Assembly (NCBI RefSeq): GCF_036965045.1
Contig: NZ_JBALOV010000014.1
Span: forward strand, 62,001-126,000
Source of the DNA: Ferdinandcohnia sp036965045
GTDB taxonomy: Bacteria; Bacillota; Bacilli; Bacillales; Bacillaceae_L
Reading direction: 5' to 3'
Length of the DNA stretch: 64,000 bases
The notes below the pieces were generated by a model. It had not been told where the DNA came from. It was given only the letters and a program-made list of their open reading frames with translations, and did no database searches. A program made the translations under genes and the position numbers. Of the stretch, positions 26,290 through 34,199 are shown piece after piece. The first letter of the stretch is position 1. Every line of letters starts with the position of its first letter.

Positions 26290-27861
26290 TCAGCAACGCA
26301 AGCTACCCCTTAGCCATGGTCGTGGTCGATAAGGACCGATTGGGATTTGGATTAAACTTGTTGAATTACGTGAATCCATCTTGTAAATTTGATCAGATAA
26401 GCTCGCACTAAATCCAAGGAGTGGGTGCCCTCCCCACCCAATCGATGAGGCTGCCAAAAGTAATCTCTGCACCAGCATACCCGCTTCCATTTGTTGGATA
26501 CGGTATCCTCTTATACCTAGTGATGTTTTGTAGTGATCTTTATCTCCTGCTACGTGAAAGCATAATGGTACTTGAATTAAATTTACATTATCTGCAGACA
26601 TTCCGTATTGAAGGGTAAGTCGGTGGTCTCCAGGCTCTATCTGTCGTAACGAATGAGCCGCGCTATCATAAAAATAAGCAGCATCCGGAATTCCCTCTAC
26701 ATTATGAAAACAGCCATAGAGTGCGACACGTGGCTCATGCCCTTTTAGTTCGCTATCCAGATCATTTCGATATGCGAAGGCAGCTGTTGCCTCTTGTAGT
26801 AAACTAGCCAGTTCCAGTTGGTCTACCTTTCCCATCGTGAAGTCCGTGTCCGGTGAAAAACGCTTTTGTAAGACGGACGCAAGGTCGTACTCTAGACGAT
26901 ATACTTGAGGCAGAGATACTTTCGGACCTTCACCAATCATTTTCCTTTTTGGCTTAATCTTAGTAATTGATTCTGTTGATTCAATAAAAGACTCTTCATT
27001 CAACTTAGTTAAAATGGGATGCTCTAGTATTCTTTGTGATCGTAAATAGTAATTATTCTCCTTTATTTCATTCAAATTAGAAGCCAATTCCACTGAATTG
27101 ACATTCCCGAATCTGTTACTCTGATTCATATTCCAGTTTGTTGCTTCAACGGTGAGTGGAATCACCGCATATACGCTTTCTTCTTTCTCGGATAGCCCAA
27201 GCAGATGGTTGATTGACTTATCGAGAAATTGGAAGTACACCCCTGTCTCAAATCCAAATCGTTTTGCTACTTCGAGTAACTGTCCAATTAGAACACCTGT
27301 GTCCAAGCCTTGTAAACGGTAGGAAAAGTTGTGGTATTTAAAGAAGTTTTTCCAAAACATCGTGGATATAAAAACCGTACCAAAGCATGTAGACAAATCA
27401 ATGCGATTACCAAGTGCTTGGTTGATATAAAGATCGAAATTGCCTTCTCGCAGTAATTCCAATCGATGAAGTGCGACATCATAGTGGTATACCCCAACAG
27501 GCAAATCCTCCAATTTCAGATAAATGTATAATTCGTTTGGATATAATGCTCCACCGGAAGGAACATATCGTCTGAACGACTGTATTAGATCAACGTCATC
27601 ATCAGTTGTGAAGACGGATTGGCTTATTTGACTAAGACCGAAAACATACCAAAGGAAATGTCCCATTCTGCTATGAGTAGGTTTGCTGGGGACATCCTGC
27701 TTATCTAGCTTCAAAGGCACGTCTAACGATAACGGAAAATCATGCAAACCACGGTATAGTTTATAGGGCAATGGTGAATCTTCCCAATCAATTACCCGAT
27801 CCGGCGGGCTTACTTTATCAATATCAAAATGTAAGTTGTGTAGAAATTCATCCAGACTCAT
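26290..27861 (-). CDS. SagB-type FMN-dependent thiazoline/oxazoline dehydrogenase
   Basis: 523 residues: two tandem nitroreductase-like domains (about 60-240 and 340-523). RRYVPSGGALYPNELY is the SagB/ThcOx flavin-binding signature. It would oxidise thiazoline/oxazoline rings made by the cyclodehydratase to thiazoles/oxazoles. Last gene of the TOMM operon, 22 bp after the YcaO gene. ATG with GGAGG upstream. Confidence 0.92.
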   Translation of the reverse strand: MSLDEFLHNLHFDIDKVSPPDRVIDWEDSPLPYKLYRGLHDFPLSLDVPLKLDKQDVPSKPTHSRMGHFLWYVFGLSQISQSVFTTDDDVDLIQSFRRYVPSGGALYPNELYIYLKLEDLPVGVYHYDVALHRLELLREGNFDLYINQALGNRIDLSTCFGTVFISTMFWKNFFKYHNFSYRLQGLDTGVLIGQLLEVAKRFGFETGVYFQFLDKSINHLLGLSEKEESVYAVIPLTVEATNWNMNQSNRFGNVNSVELASNLNEIKENNYYLRSQRILEHPILTKLNEESFIESTESITKIKPKRKMIGEGPKVSLPQVYRLEYDLASVLQKRFSPDTDFTMGKVDQLELASLLQEATAAFAYRNDLDSELKGHEPRVALYGCFHNVEGIPDAAYFYDSAAHSLRQIEPGDHRLTLQYGMSADNVNLIQVPLCFHVAGDKDHYKTSLGIRGYRIQQMEAGMLVQRLLLAASSIGWGGHPLLGFSASLSDQIYKMDSRNSTSLIQIPIGPYRPRPWLRGSLRC

Positions 27862-27882
27862 CCTACTACCTCCTAGTCATTC

Positions 27883-29826
27883 TCATGGAAACGGGTGTGG
27901 ATGTGGATTAAGCTGTTCAAATGTAAGGGGTTGATCCGCATACCCGAGTTCCATCGGTACCCTGTGTACCCTCTCCAGTCCAGTTATTCGGGTAAGATGG
28001 TGTCCGAATGTCATGGGTAACATCCCAGGTATTATAACTTTTACACAGTGAAGTCCATTTCGTAGGGTTTCTGATGTCGTCTGATCCACTACAATCACTT
28101 CGAGTTTCAAGCGACGAAACTCCTGAAGTATGTCTTTAAGATCTTCGGTAAGGTCTGAATGAGGTACCTTTAACTTAAATTCCTCGGCAAATGTTCGCAA
28201 TGGACGACTATCGTCCAGCAAAAAATTTAGACGTTCTTCAGCTTCCGGTAATCCATAGAGCATGCCATGATCATCCATTTTCTGAACAAGGGTTGAATCG
28301 TGCAACATTTGAACAAACTCTCCCTTGTTCCCCTCGAATTTCTCGTCAAGGGTAAGCATCATACCTGCTAACTCATGAACTGCGCTTTTTACAGCTCGTA
28401 TCGGGTCAGGATGCGCCCCTGCAGCACAAATAATATTTAATCCGACATTCTTCCTGTTTTTTGCCAATGCCCATATGCTCGGAATACCGTGTTCCATCGT
28501 CGAATTGAATAAAAATATATCATATCCTGCAACTGCACGTATACGTTCTAACATTAAATCTAATTCCTTATCCTTAGCGGAATATGGGTCTAATTGTGGA
28601 AGTGACATTTGCGCGTACCAAGTCATCAGAAATGAATCACGTTCTACGACTTCCATCATTCCGTAGAAAATAGCTTCTTCTAAACTTCCACCTAATGCAC
28701 ATCCGTTTGAAGTTTCATAAACAAACCCATCCCCATCGCCTAAGCTGTAATAAGCAAGCAACTCTGGAACAAGAATCGGGCGTTCCTGCAAAAACGAATA
28801 GCCCCATACCCAATTCATGGGTCTATCTGGATCAAACGGTTTAAACGGAAAACCAGATTGAGAATATTTTTCCGTTTCATGAATACCTACTGTGAGAGGA
28901 TTTAGTGCTTTTCCTTCTAAATTGCGGAAACTATCATGGATGACAGTTCTTTTGCCACGTGGGGAAAGACCACAGTACCGCTCCAAGCCTTCTAATATCG
29001 CAGTTAATTCACTTACTGCGTATGAATGAGTCCGACCCGCTACCCCCTCATCGCCGTGCATCAAAGGCAGATTCACACCTACATCGGCAAAAGGTGGCAA
29101 GAGGTCATACATTTTCCCATTTAAAAAGCCAGCCTTAGAATCCAGATAGTCATTTACTAAGAATTTTTCTAATTCGTCTAAAGAACGGCATCGGTAACTG
29201 TCAATGCTGGTCTTGGGACTTGGTTGCAGAGTAATTTGTGCACTACTTGCTGAATCATCGGGAATTCCACCACAAACCGAGCATAATGGGTTTGAAAGAA
29301 AGGAATGCCATGAACTTTTAAGAGTATTCAAGTTTAGTAAGAAGATTTTTCCTTCTGCGTGAGAGTCCTTTCCACCCAAAATCCTCTTTGACTCTTCAAC
29401 TATCAAGTGAGCCATCTGAAAAAGCCCTGTATTAGAAGCCCATACATCACGAGTAATACCTCTTTGTATGGAAAGGTGTTCCTGCAAATGCCGCATATCT
29501 ATTCGGTCACGTCCAGCCATAAGCCGCCTCATGTCAGCACATTGGGAGCATCCTGGAGAATCTGGTCGAACCAACGGACCAACCACACCCTCACCAAATG
29601 AAACAAAGCCTCGTAACCAGGGGATGCCCTTAGGGCGTAATAGCTCTTCCGCCTTTTGATGAATGGAGGGATCCCAGGCTTCATGTAATACTAAAACCAA
29701 ATCAGCCTCTTCTGGTATTCCTGAGTCGAAATCGGGATGACGAATTAACATGAAATGGGAGGCTAATTCTTTGGACACGTGATCCGCTAAAAAACCTTCT
29801 CCGATAATCACCACGATACCATTCAA
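27883..29826 (-). CDS. TOMM cyclodehydratase: fused E1-like partner and YcaO domain
   Basis: 647 residues. The N-terminal ~200 residues are a cyclodehydratase-partner domain with zinc pairs Cys93/Cys96 (CSQC) and Cys182/Cys185 (CSVC). The YcaO domain follows, with ATP/Mg-binding acidic motifs around Glu273-Arg283 (SELTAILEGLERY) and Glu384-Asp397 (EAIFYGMMEVVERD). It ends in PHPHPFP, the proline-rich tail typical of azoline-forming YcaO enzymes. It uses ATP to cyclise Cys/Ser/Thr of the precursor. TTG start; its TTGA overlaps the stop of the upstream gene. Confidence 0.94.
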   Translation of the reverse strand: MNGIVVIIGEGFLADHVSKELASHFMLIRHPDFDSGIPEEADLVLVLHEAWDPSIHQKAEELLRPKGIPWLRGFVSFGEGVVGPLVRPDSPGCSQCADMRRLMAGRDRIDMRHLQEHLSIQRGITRDVWASNTGLFQMAHLIVEESKRILGGKDSHAEGKIFLLNLNTLKSSWHSFLSNPLCSVCGGIPDDSASSAQITLQPSPKTSIDSYRCRSLDELEKFLVNDYLDSKAGFLNGKMYDLLPPFADVGVNLPLMHGDEGVAGRTHSYAVSELTAILEGLERYCGLSPRGKRTVIHDSFRNLEGKALNPLTVGIHETEKYSQSGFPFKPFDPDRPMNWVWGYSFLQERPILVPELLAYYSLGDGDGFVYETSNGCALGGSLEEAIFYGMMEVVERDSFLMTWYAQMSLPQLDPYSAKDKELDLMLERIRAVAGYDIFLFNSTMEHGIPSIWALAKNRKNVGLNIICAAGAHPDPIRAVKSAVHELAGMMLTLDEKFEGNKGEFVQMLHDSTLVQKMDDHGMLYGLPEAEERLNFLLDDSRPLRTFAEEFKLKVPHSDLTEDLKDILQEFRRLKLEVIVVDQTTSETLRNGLHCVKVIIPGMLPMTFGHHLTRITGLERVHRVPMELGYADQPLTFEQLNPHPHPFP

Positions 29827-31775
29827 GTGGATTCCTCCTTTATTAAAATAACACCATGCAACTCTACCAATTCATTTTTGCTAAATGGTTCAAATTCAAG
29901 TTCAAATACCACGATTTGCCTGCTGTTTCGTTCTAATACTTTTATTGCGGATTTTAAAATCTCTGAATGTGTCATCTCTTCACTTGAAGGTATTTCCAGG
30001 CTTAGTGGTACATTTTGCTCCAGAAATACGGATGAACCTTCATATGAATGAGCTGTGCGAAAATCCTCTCTGTTTGTTGTCTTCATAATGGCGTGCTGTA
30101 ATGCATTTTCCAATGCCCTTGTGATAGTAAAACCTATACCGCTATACCAGCGGTTATTAGTTCTAATCCAAACAACAGGGAATCCAGAAACCTTCTCTCC
30201 TACGCCGATAAGCGGTGCCCCATTCAATCTATTCAATACCTGAAGATAAAAATGACAGTGTTTATCTTCTACTGATTTCAATTCTATACGTGAAACAGTA
30301 TGCTTCTGTTCGTCATTTTTTTCACTTAGCTCCTTAACCAAACACTTTTGCAATCCCCGGCAAACACTTTCTGCTAACGATTCTCCCATTCCTACACCGA
30401 TAAACTCGTTTTTTTCTATAATTCCTTTATCTACTTCCTGTTGTGGGAGAGTTTTAAAGAGATGAGACACATAGGCTTCAATCCCTGTTAATCCTGCTTC
30501 CCTTCGTGCTTCAACATGAGTCAAGCCTGCACAGATAATGTCTGGCAACAGTTTAGCGGGTCCTTCTGACAACGGGTTGACTGCCTGAACCCGGCATTGT
30601 GATAAGGGAAGCTGCTTTAAATCTCCTTCTTCCCAACTATGAAGAATGCCAGTTTCAGGTGAAGTCAAATGATTGAATAATAGAAATAATTTATCTACAT
30701 CACCACTGCTAGATGCATCGTTGATCCGTAGATCTAAATCCTTTATCCATCTAGCTTCTGCAAATTCCGTCACTAAAGGGTGTGGAATGAAGGAATGCCA
30801 GTTTCCCTCCAGAGTATTTAGATTAAGCAGGAAGAATTGATTAACTTCTTTTTCCGATTCGGTTACTCTGGTCAGTTCTTTGAATAATTCAAAGGCGATT
30901 ACATTTGCTAACATCGCTCCTGCTACTTGAGAGTAATTGGATGCCGGCTGTTCTTTGTGAAGCGCAGATTCATGTATGCTTCTCCATGCAGATTCCCAAC
31001 ATCCCTTTGACTCAGGAAGCACAAGAGGACCTGCCATACCCATGTGTTCTAAACAAATAGCGGGGAGAAACCCCTTCTTCTCTTTTTTACAAATCTCATT
31101 AAGAGCACGCAGTTCCTCCAAATCACCTTCTTTTGATACATACAAAATGAATTGAAACTCTTGCACTATTTCCCTCCATGAACTCATGACATCCTTTTGA
31201 AGGGTTATTTCATTAATCATTACCTCGGGGTCGGTTTGACGTGCGTGTTCGACGTGTTCATACAATCTCTTTCTATTAGTAGACTCTTGGTCAGTAATTA
31301 GTACATGGAACTTCGGTAATCCCGATTCGAGTAATGCAGATACCAACGATACTAAAAATGGACCGGAACCAACTGCCAAAACTTTTGACTGCCGATATTC
31401 TTGAAAGCGGTAAGCGCCGGAATCCCCGAAATTTTCCAGGAATTCAATTTGGGATGCATATTTCTTCATAACCTGTGATTGCAATTGATGTGGCAAGTCT
31501 TGACTTACATCCTTAACAAATCCATTGCGGTACAGTGCTTCCGCAATTTCATATACCCGCTTTCGGTATGGGTCGGGTAATCCTTCTGTTAAATTCCCCA
31601 AAGTGTACTCTCCATTGAACATCGGTATTAGCTTTTCAATCCACTTATCGATTGTATTTCCTTCCATACGGAACGAAATTGTGTTGTTCCGAAAATATAC
31701 ACCGCTGTTTTCATAAGGGAGAAAAAACGTGTCTCTTTTTACCTTGAGACGCATAGAAGGGGTTAATTTTGTCAT
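29823..31775 (-). CDS. ThiF-like TOMM maturation protein (bacteriocin maturation, leader-binding type)
   Basis: 650 residues. A RiPP-recognition-like N-terminus (about 10-95) is followed by a Rossmann/E1-like region with VLAVGSGPFLVSLVSALLES near 133-152. It has FFLLNLNTLEGNWHSF, matching a parallel FLLNLNTLKSSWHSF in the adjacent YcaO fusion, which suggests descent from a common E1-like module. It corresponds to the 'putative thiazole-containing bacteriocin maturation protein' family of Bacillus heterocycloanthracin clusters, and probably presents the precursor leader to the YcaO enzyme. Confidence 0.85.
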   Translation of the reverse strand: MTKLTPSMRLKVKRDTFFLPYENSGVYFRNNTISFRMEGNTIDKWIEKLIPMFNGEYTLGNLTEGLPDPYRKRVYEIAEALYRNGFVKDVSQDLPHQLQSQVMKKYASQIEFLENFGDSGAYRFQEYRQSKVLAVGSGPFLVSLVSALLESGLPKFHVLITDQESTNRKRLYEHVEHARQTDPEVMINEITLQKDVMSSWREIVQEFQFILYVSKEGDLEELRALNEICKKEKKGFLPAICLEHMGMAGPLVLPESKGCWESAWRSIHESALHKEQPASNYSQVAGAMLANVIAFELFKELTRVTESEKEVNQFFLLNLNTLEGNWHSFIPHPLVTEFAEARWIKDLDLRINDASSSGDVDKLFLLFNHLTSPETGILHSWEEGDLKQLPLSQCRVQAVNPLSEGPAKLLPDIICAGLTHVEARREAGLTGIEAYVSHLFKTLPQQEVDKGIIEKNEFIGVGMGESLAESVCRGLQKCLVKELSEKNDEQKHTVSRIELKSVEDKHCHFYLQVLNRLNGAPLIGVGEKVSGFPVVWIRTNNRWYSGIGFTITRALENALQHAIMKTTNREDFRTAHSYEGSSVFLEQNVPLSLEIPSSEEMTHSEILKSAIKVLERNSRQIVVFELEFEPFSKNELVELHGVILIKEEST

Positions 31776-31827
31776 TGCGCTCCTCCTTTACTTTAAATCC
31801 AGCTTGAGATTCTGTACGATAACTGTC

Positions 31828-31857
31828 ACTATAATCCTATGTAGTGAAATTTGTCTA
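31828..31857 (-). promoter_or_regulatory. Internal promoter for the TOMM maturation genes
   Basis: On the minus strand TAGACA (31852-31857) and TATAGT (31828-31833) are 18 bp apart, 50 bp before the maturation gene start. It would let the enzymes be made apart from the precursor. Confidence 0.45.
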
Positions 31858-31879
31858 TTATGTCTAATCACAAAGGGAT

Positions 31880-31906
31880 AGCCCCTAATGTATTTTTTCA
31901 GGGGCT
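31880..31906 (-). terminator. Hairpin between TOMM precursor and maturation genes
   Basis: AGCCCCT and AGGGGCT form 7-bp arms around 13 nt. The minus strand lacks a clean U-tract, so it is more likely an attenuator or 3'-end stabiliser that lets precursor RNA exceed enzyme RNA. Confidence 0.5.
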
Positions 31907-31949
31907 GCACTTTTCAATAGGCTGGATATGTTTTATATTTTATTTTGAT

Positions 31950-32243
31950 TTAGTAACCTCCGCAGCGTCCGCCGCCTCCACAACGGTGTCCACCTCCACA
32001 GCGTCCACCACAATGAGAGCAACTAAAGCAACTAAAACAACGGAAACAATTAAAGCAACTGAAGAAGCAGTTAAAGCACCTAAAACAACTAAAGCAACTA
32101 GAACAACGTCCAAATCCACCAAATCCACTTATTTGTCGGGCAGATTCATCATAATAATACTGGTTTGGGTCCCAAGGAACTGCCTCACTCGAATGAAAAT
32201 CTCCAAGGTTCAACATTTGGAGTTCATTTTGAAAATTGTTCAC
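31950..32243 (-). CDS. Heterocycloanthracin-like TOMM precursor peptide
   Basis: 97 residues. Leader about 1-45 (MNNFQNELQMLNLGDFHSS, then a Tyr-rich stretch) precedes a core with 14 cysteines (47, 50, 53, 56, 59, 63, 66, 69, 72, 75, 78, 82, 88, 94). Most follow a Cys-Phe-x repeat, ending in Gly-rich GGRC-type units. This is the hallmark of the Bacillus Cys-x-x bacteriocin family (BA_2677/sonorensin-like). GTG start with GGAGG 8 bases upstream. It lies 174 bp upstream of its modifying enzymes. No transporter or immunity gene is visible in the cluster. Confidence 0.92.
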   Translation of the reverse strand: MNNFQNELQMLNLGDFHSSEAVPWDPNQYYYDESARQISGFGGFGRCSSCFSCFRCFNCFFSCFNCFRCFSCFSCSHCGGRCGGGHRCGGGGRCGGY

Positions 32244-32535
32244 GTATATAACCTCCGTTTAATAATGTAATTTGATATGAAAGCACTTTAAAATGAAACA
32301 GAACGAACAAATAGAAAAGTAATGTGTTCAAGTTATATTGGAAATATTTCAAAGACTTTCCTCAACAAATTATGTGCGGTAATTGGGTATTGTGCCTGAT
32401 TGCATCGCCTATTTTTTGTCTTGGGCTCCGTCTAATGTCGAATATTTTAGTTAACATCTTTTTTATGTATAGTCATAGTAGACACATCGGAATATTAGGT
32501 TTAAACTTAAGATACTATAGACAAAAAAATAAACG

Positions 32536-32635
32536 CTTATCTAGAGAGGTGGAGGGACTGGCCCATAGAAACCTCAGCAACAGATTCATAAGAATACTGT
32601 GCTAAATCCTGCAAGCTTTCAGCTTGAAAGATAAG
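32536..32635 (+). ncRNA. SAM-I (S-box) riboswitch aptamer
   Basis: P1 is CTTATCT (32536-32542) paired with AGATAAG (32629-32635). The core carries the invariant S-box elements: AGAGAGGTGGAGGGACTGGC, GAAACCTCAGCAAC, TGCTAAATCCTGC and a TTGAAAGATAAG close. SAM binding stabilises P1. It lies on the plus strand upstream of a 65-residue ORF. Confidence 0.93.
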
Positions 32636-32654
32636 TTGAGGTACACCCTAACTA

Positions 32655-32718
32655 AAAATCCTCTCCTTATCTTTTCAATGATTTTCAATGAAAAATATTT
32701 GTAAAGGGAGAGGATTTT
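32655..32718 (+). promoter_or_regulatory. Expression platform of the S-box: SD-sequestering hairpin
   Basis: AAAATCCTCTCC (32655-32666) pairs perfectly with GGAGAGGATTTT (32707-32718), burying the Shine-Dalgarno. Alternatively the P1 3' strand AAAGATAAG (32627-32635) pairs with CTTATCTTT (32666-32674), extended by GAGG/CCTC, which frees the Shine-Dalgarno. So SAM should switch the gene off. The loop holds a tandem repeat of TTTTCAATGA (32672-32691). Confidence 0.8.
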
Positions 32719-32721
32719 AAT

Positions 32722-32919
32722 ATGAGTTTACTAAGAGATTCTTTTGAAAAAAGACGGAACGAGCTAATTAATAAATTACTAGATCTTGATCAATATAAAA
32801 AAGATGGAAAGCATCTTTTTGAATTAACTTTATCCGAGTTAGAATATGCACATTTTAAAGCTCAATCTGACGGACATCCGCATTCTAATAATTCATCCAT
32901 AAGGTGGAAAAATTTCTAA
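32722..32919 (+). CDS. FbpA-like (Fur-regulated basic protein family) small protein under S-box control
   Basis: 65 residues. LLRDSFEKRRNELINKLL and LFELTLSELEYAHFK resemble the small FbpA family, which in Bacillus subtilis belongs to the iron-sparing response. Here the ATG is 4 bp after the S-box expression platform and no clear Fur box is seen, so methionine/SAM supply rather than iron appears to be the signal. A strong terminator follows, so it is the only target of the riboswitch. Family assignment is from memory of the motif. Confidence 0.65.
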   Translation: MSLLRDSFEKRRNELINKLLDLDQYKKDGKHLFELTLSELEYAHFKAQSDGHPHSNNSSIRWKNF

Positions 32920-32949
32920 ACTGTAAATCACAGACAAAACTGATAAAAA

Positions 32950-32997
32950 AGGACTACCCAGAAAAGTCATTGAAAATTTACTTTTCTGGATAGTCCT
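32950..32997. terminator. Bidirectional terminator
   Basis: AGGACTACCCAGAAAAGT pairs with ACTTTTCTGGATAGTCCT with one mismatch. The minus side is followed by TTTTTTATC and the plus side by AATTATTT. Confidence 0.75.
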
Positions 32998-33017
32998 AAT
33001 TATTTGCATTACAAAAG

Positions 33018-33163
33018 TTAAGATAGTGAATAGACTTTTGAATACTTTTCATCTAAATAGTTCACTAGATAAGTAGCATTTAAGCCTTCACCAGTGACTT
33101 TCCTTATTAATTCATCAGGTGTATATATACCACCACTGCTACAGGCTATAGAAAAAATTCTTT
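33018..33163 (-). pseudogene. C-terminal remnant of an M32 (Taq-type) carboxypeptidase
   Basis: The minus strand reads GGIYTPDELIRKVTGEGLNA, then YLVNYLDEKYSKVY and a stop, the typical C-terminus of thermostable carboxypeptidase family M32. Upstream (33164-33340) the frame breaks down and no further family sequence is seen, so the gene has been deleted except for its tail. Confidence 0.6.
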
Positions 33164-33340
33164 GCAGTATAATTACAAATTAGAAAACCATGTAATCGCG
33201 CAAATATTTTTTGCTCTTAAACGCCCTCTATTAAACCTCACTAAAGTCCACGTTGAAAGCTTTGGGAAATAAATTATTCTTAGTGAATTAATGTGTTATC
33301 GTGAAATAATTTCATTACACTCTACCATTTTTTCAAACAG

Positions 33341-33373
33341 AAAAAAGCATGAGGCCCTAGTCTCCTCATGCTT
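33341..33373 (-). terminator. Terminator of the ydjI-ydjG-ydjH-like operon
   Basis: AAGCATGAGG and CCTCATGCTT pair around 9 nt and on the minus strand are followed by TTTTTTCTG. Confidence 0.85.
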
Positions 33374-33374
33374 C

Positions 33375-34199
33375 CTAAAACCCTCTTCCCCCTCCGCCAG
33401 ATCGGCCACCGCCTCCGCCAGAAAAAGAGGAACCTCCACCGCTATTTGAATTTCGTTGAATTTTTTGCTGTGTAATGCTTGTGTTGTAATGTCGATCCAT
33501 TTTATTTGTTACTTTGAACGAATTTGAGTCTAGATACGTATGGGCCGTTGTTGTGGAACGGCCTCTATTAAACATGGCCATTGTTCCAACGGATATCACT
33601 CCGATCCCAATTGCAATCGCAAAATAGATTAAGAGTTCTTTGACCAATTCCCCTTGTGAGTTTCTACTAGATGTATAAGAGCCCTCTGACTGAGCATATC
33701 CCGCATTAGAGATTGATCCCTCAGGAATCCCGGCATTCATCGTGGCCTCAAGATCTGTCAAGAAGGCTTTTGCACTGTCACCAAATGCTTCCTCGATTAA
33801 ATATGGATAAACGTGATCAAGAATTTCTTCAATGGTATAGTCCGGGAAGTAATCAACAATCCTATCTCTTGTAAAGATATACACTTCGCGATTATCCATA
33901 TCAATTAAATACAAGATTCCATCCTCTGTTTCCTCATATCCAAACCCATGACTGTCGTAAAAATCACTTGCATATTGTCTGGCTGATTTTCCTTCACTGT
34001 CATCCGTTGTGACAATTCGGATATCCATTTGGAATTGTTCACTTAATCTATTAGCTTCATCCTGTAGTTCGACTTTTTCCGTGTCCGAAAATAAATTAGC
34101 CTGATCAAAAATTTTTTCAGTATTTGCAAATGTAGGGATCACTAAAATTAAAAAGGTAAGGAGGAAAAATGGTAGGATGAGAAGCTTTTTCTTTACCAT
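33375..34199 (-). CDS. ydjH: TPM-domain membrane protein (YdjH-like)
   Basis: 274 residues. Signal peptide 1-25, TPM (TLP18.3/Psb32/MOLO-1) domain about 28-155, a transmembrane helix about 185-210 and a Gly/Ser-rich tail ending SGGGGGRSGGGGRGF. The homologue in Bacillus subtilis belongs to the pspA-ydjG-ydjH-ydjI membrane-stress operon. Its start overlaps the YdjG-like stop by 7 bp. Confidence 0.8.
   Translation of the reverse strand: MVKKKLLILPFFLLTFLILVIPTFANTEKIFDQANLFSDTEKVELQDEANRLSEQFQMDIRIVTTDDSEGKSARQYASDFYDSHGFGYEETEDGILYLIDMDNREVYIFTRDRIVDYFPDYTIEEILDHVYPYLIEEAFGDSAKAFLTDLEATMNAGIPEGSISNAGYAQSEGSYTSSRNSQGELVKELLIYFAIAIGIGVISVGTMAMFNRGRSTTTAHTYLDSNSFKVTNKMDRHYNTSITQQKIQRNSNSGGGSSFSGGGGGRSGGGGRGF

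Noticed and set aside
26290..32243. The MATE exporter at 24.3-25.7 kb as the exporter of the TOMM peptide
   Set aside because: It is on the opposite strand, has its own CsoR-type repressor and operator, and MATE proteins usually move small molecules rather than long peptides.
31851..32270. Thr/Lys/Ala-rich ORF on the plus strand opposite the TOMM precursor
   Set aside because: Its repeats are the complement of the precursor's Cys-Phe-x codons; no ribosome-binding site, and the minus-strand gene has full family support.
32324..32605. 93-codon plus-strand ORF running into the S-box
   Set aside because: No ribosome-binding site, and its 3' half is the riboswitch aptamer, a conserved RNA rather than a protein.
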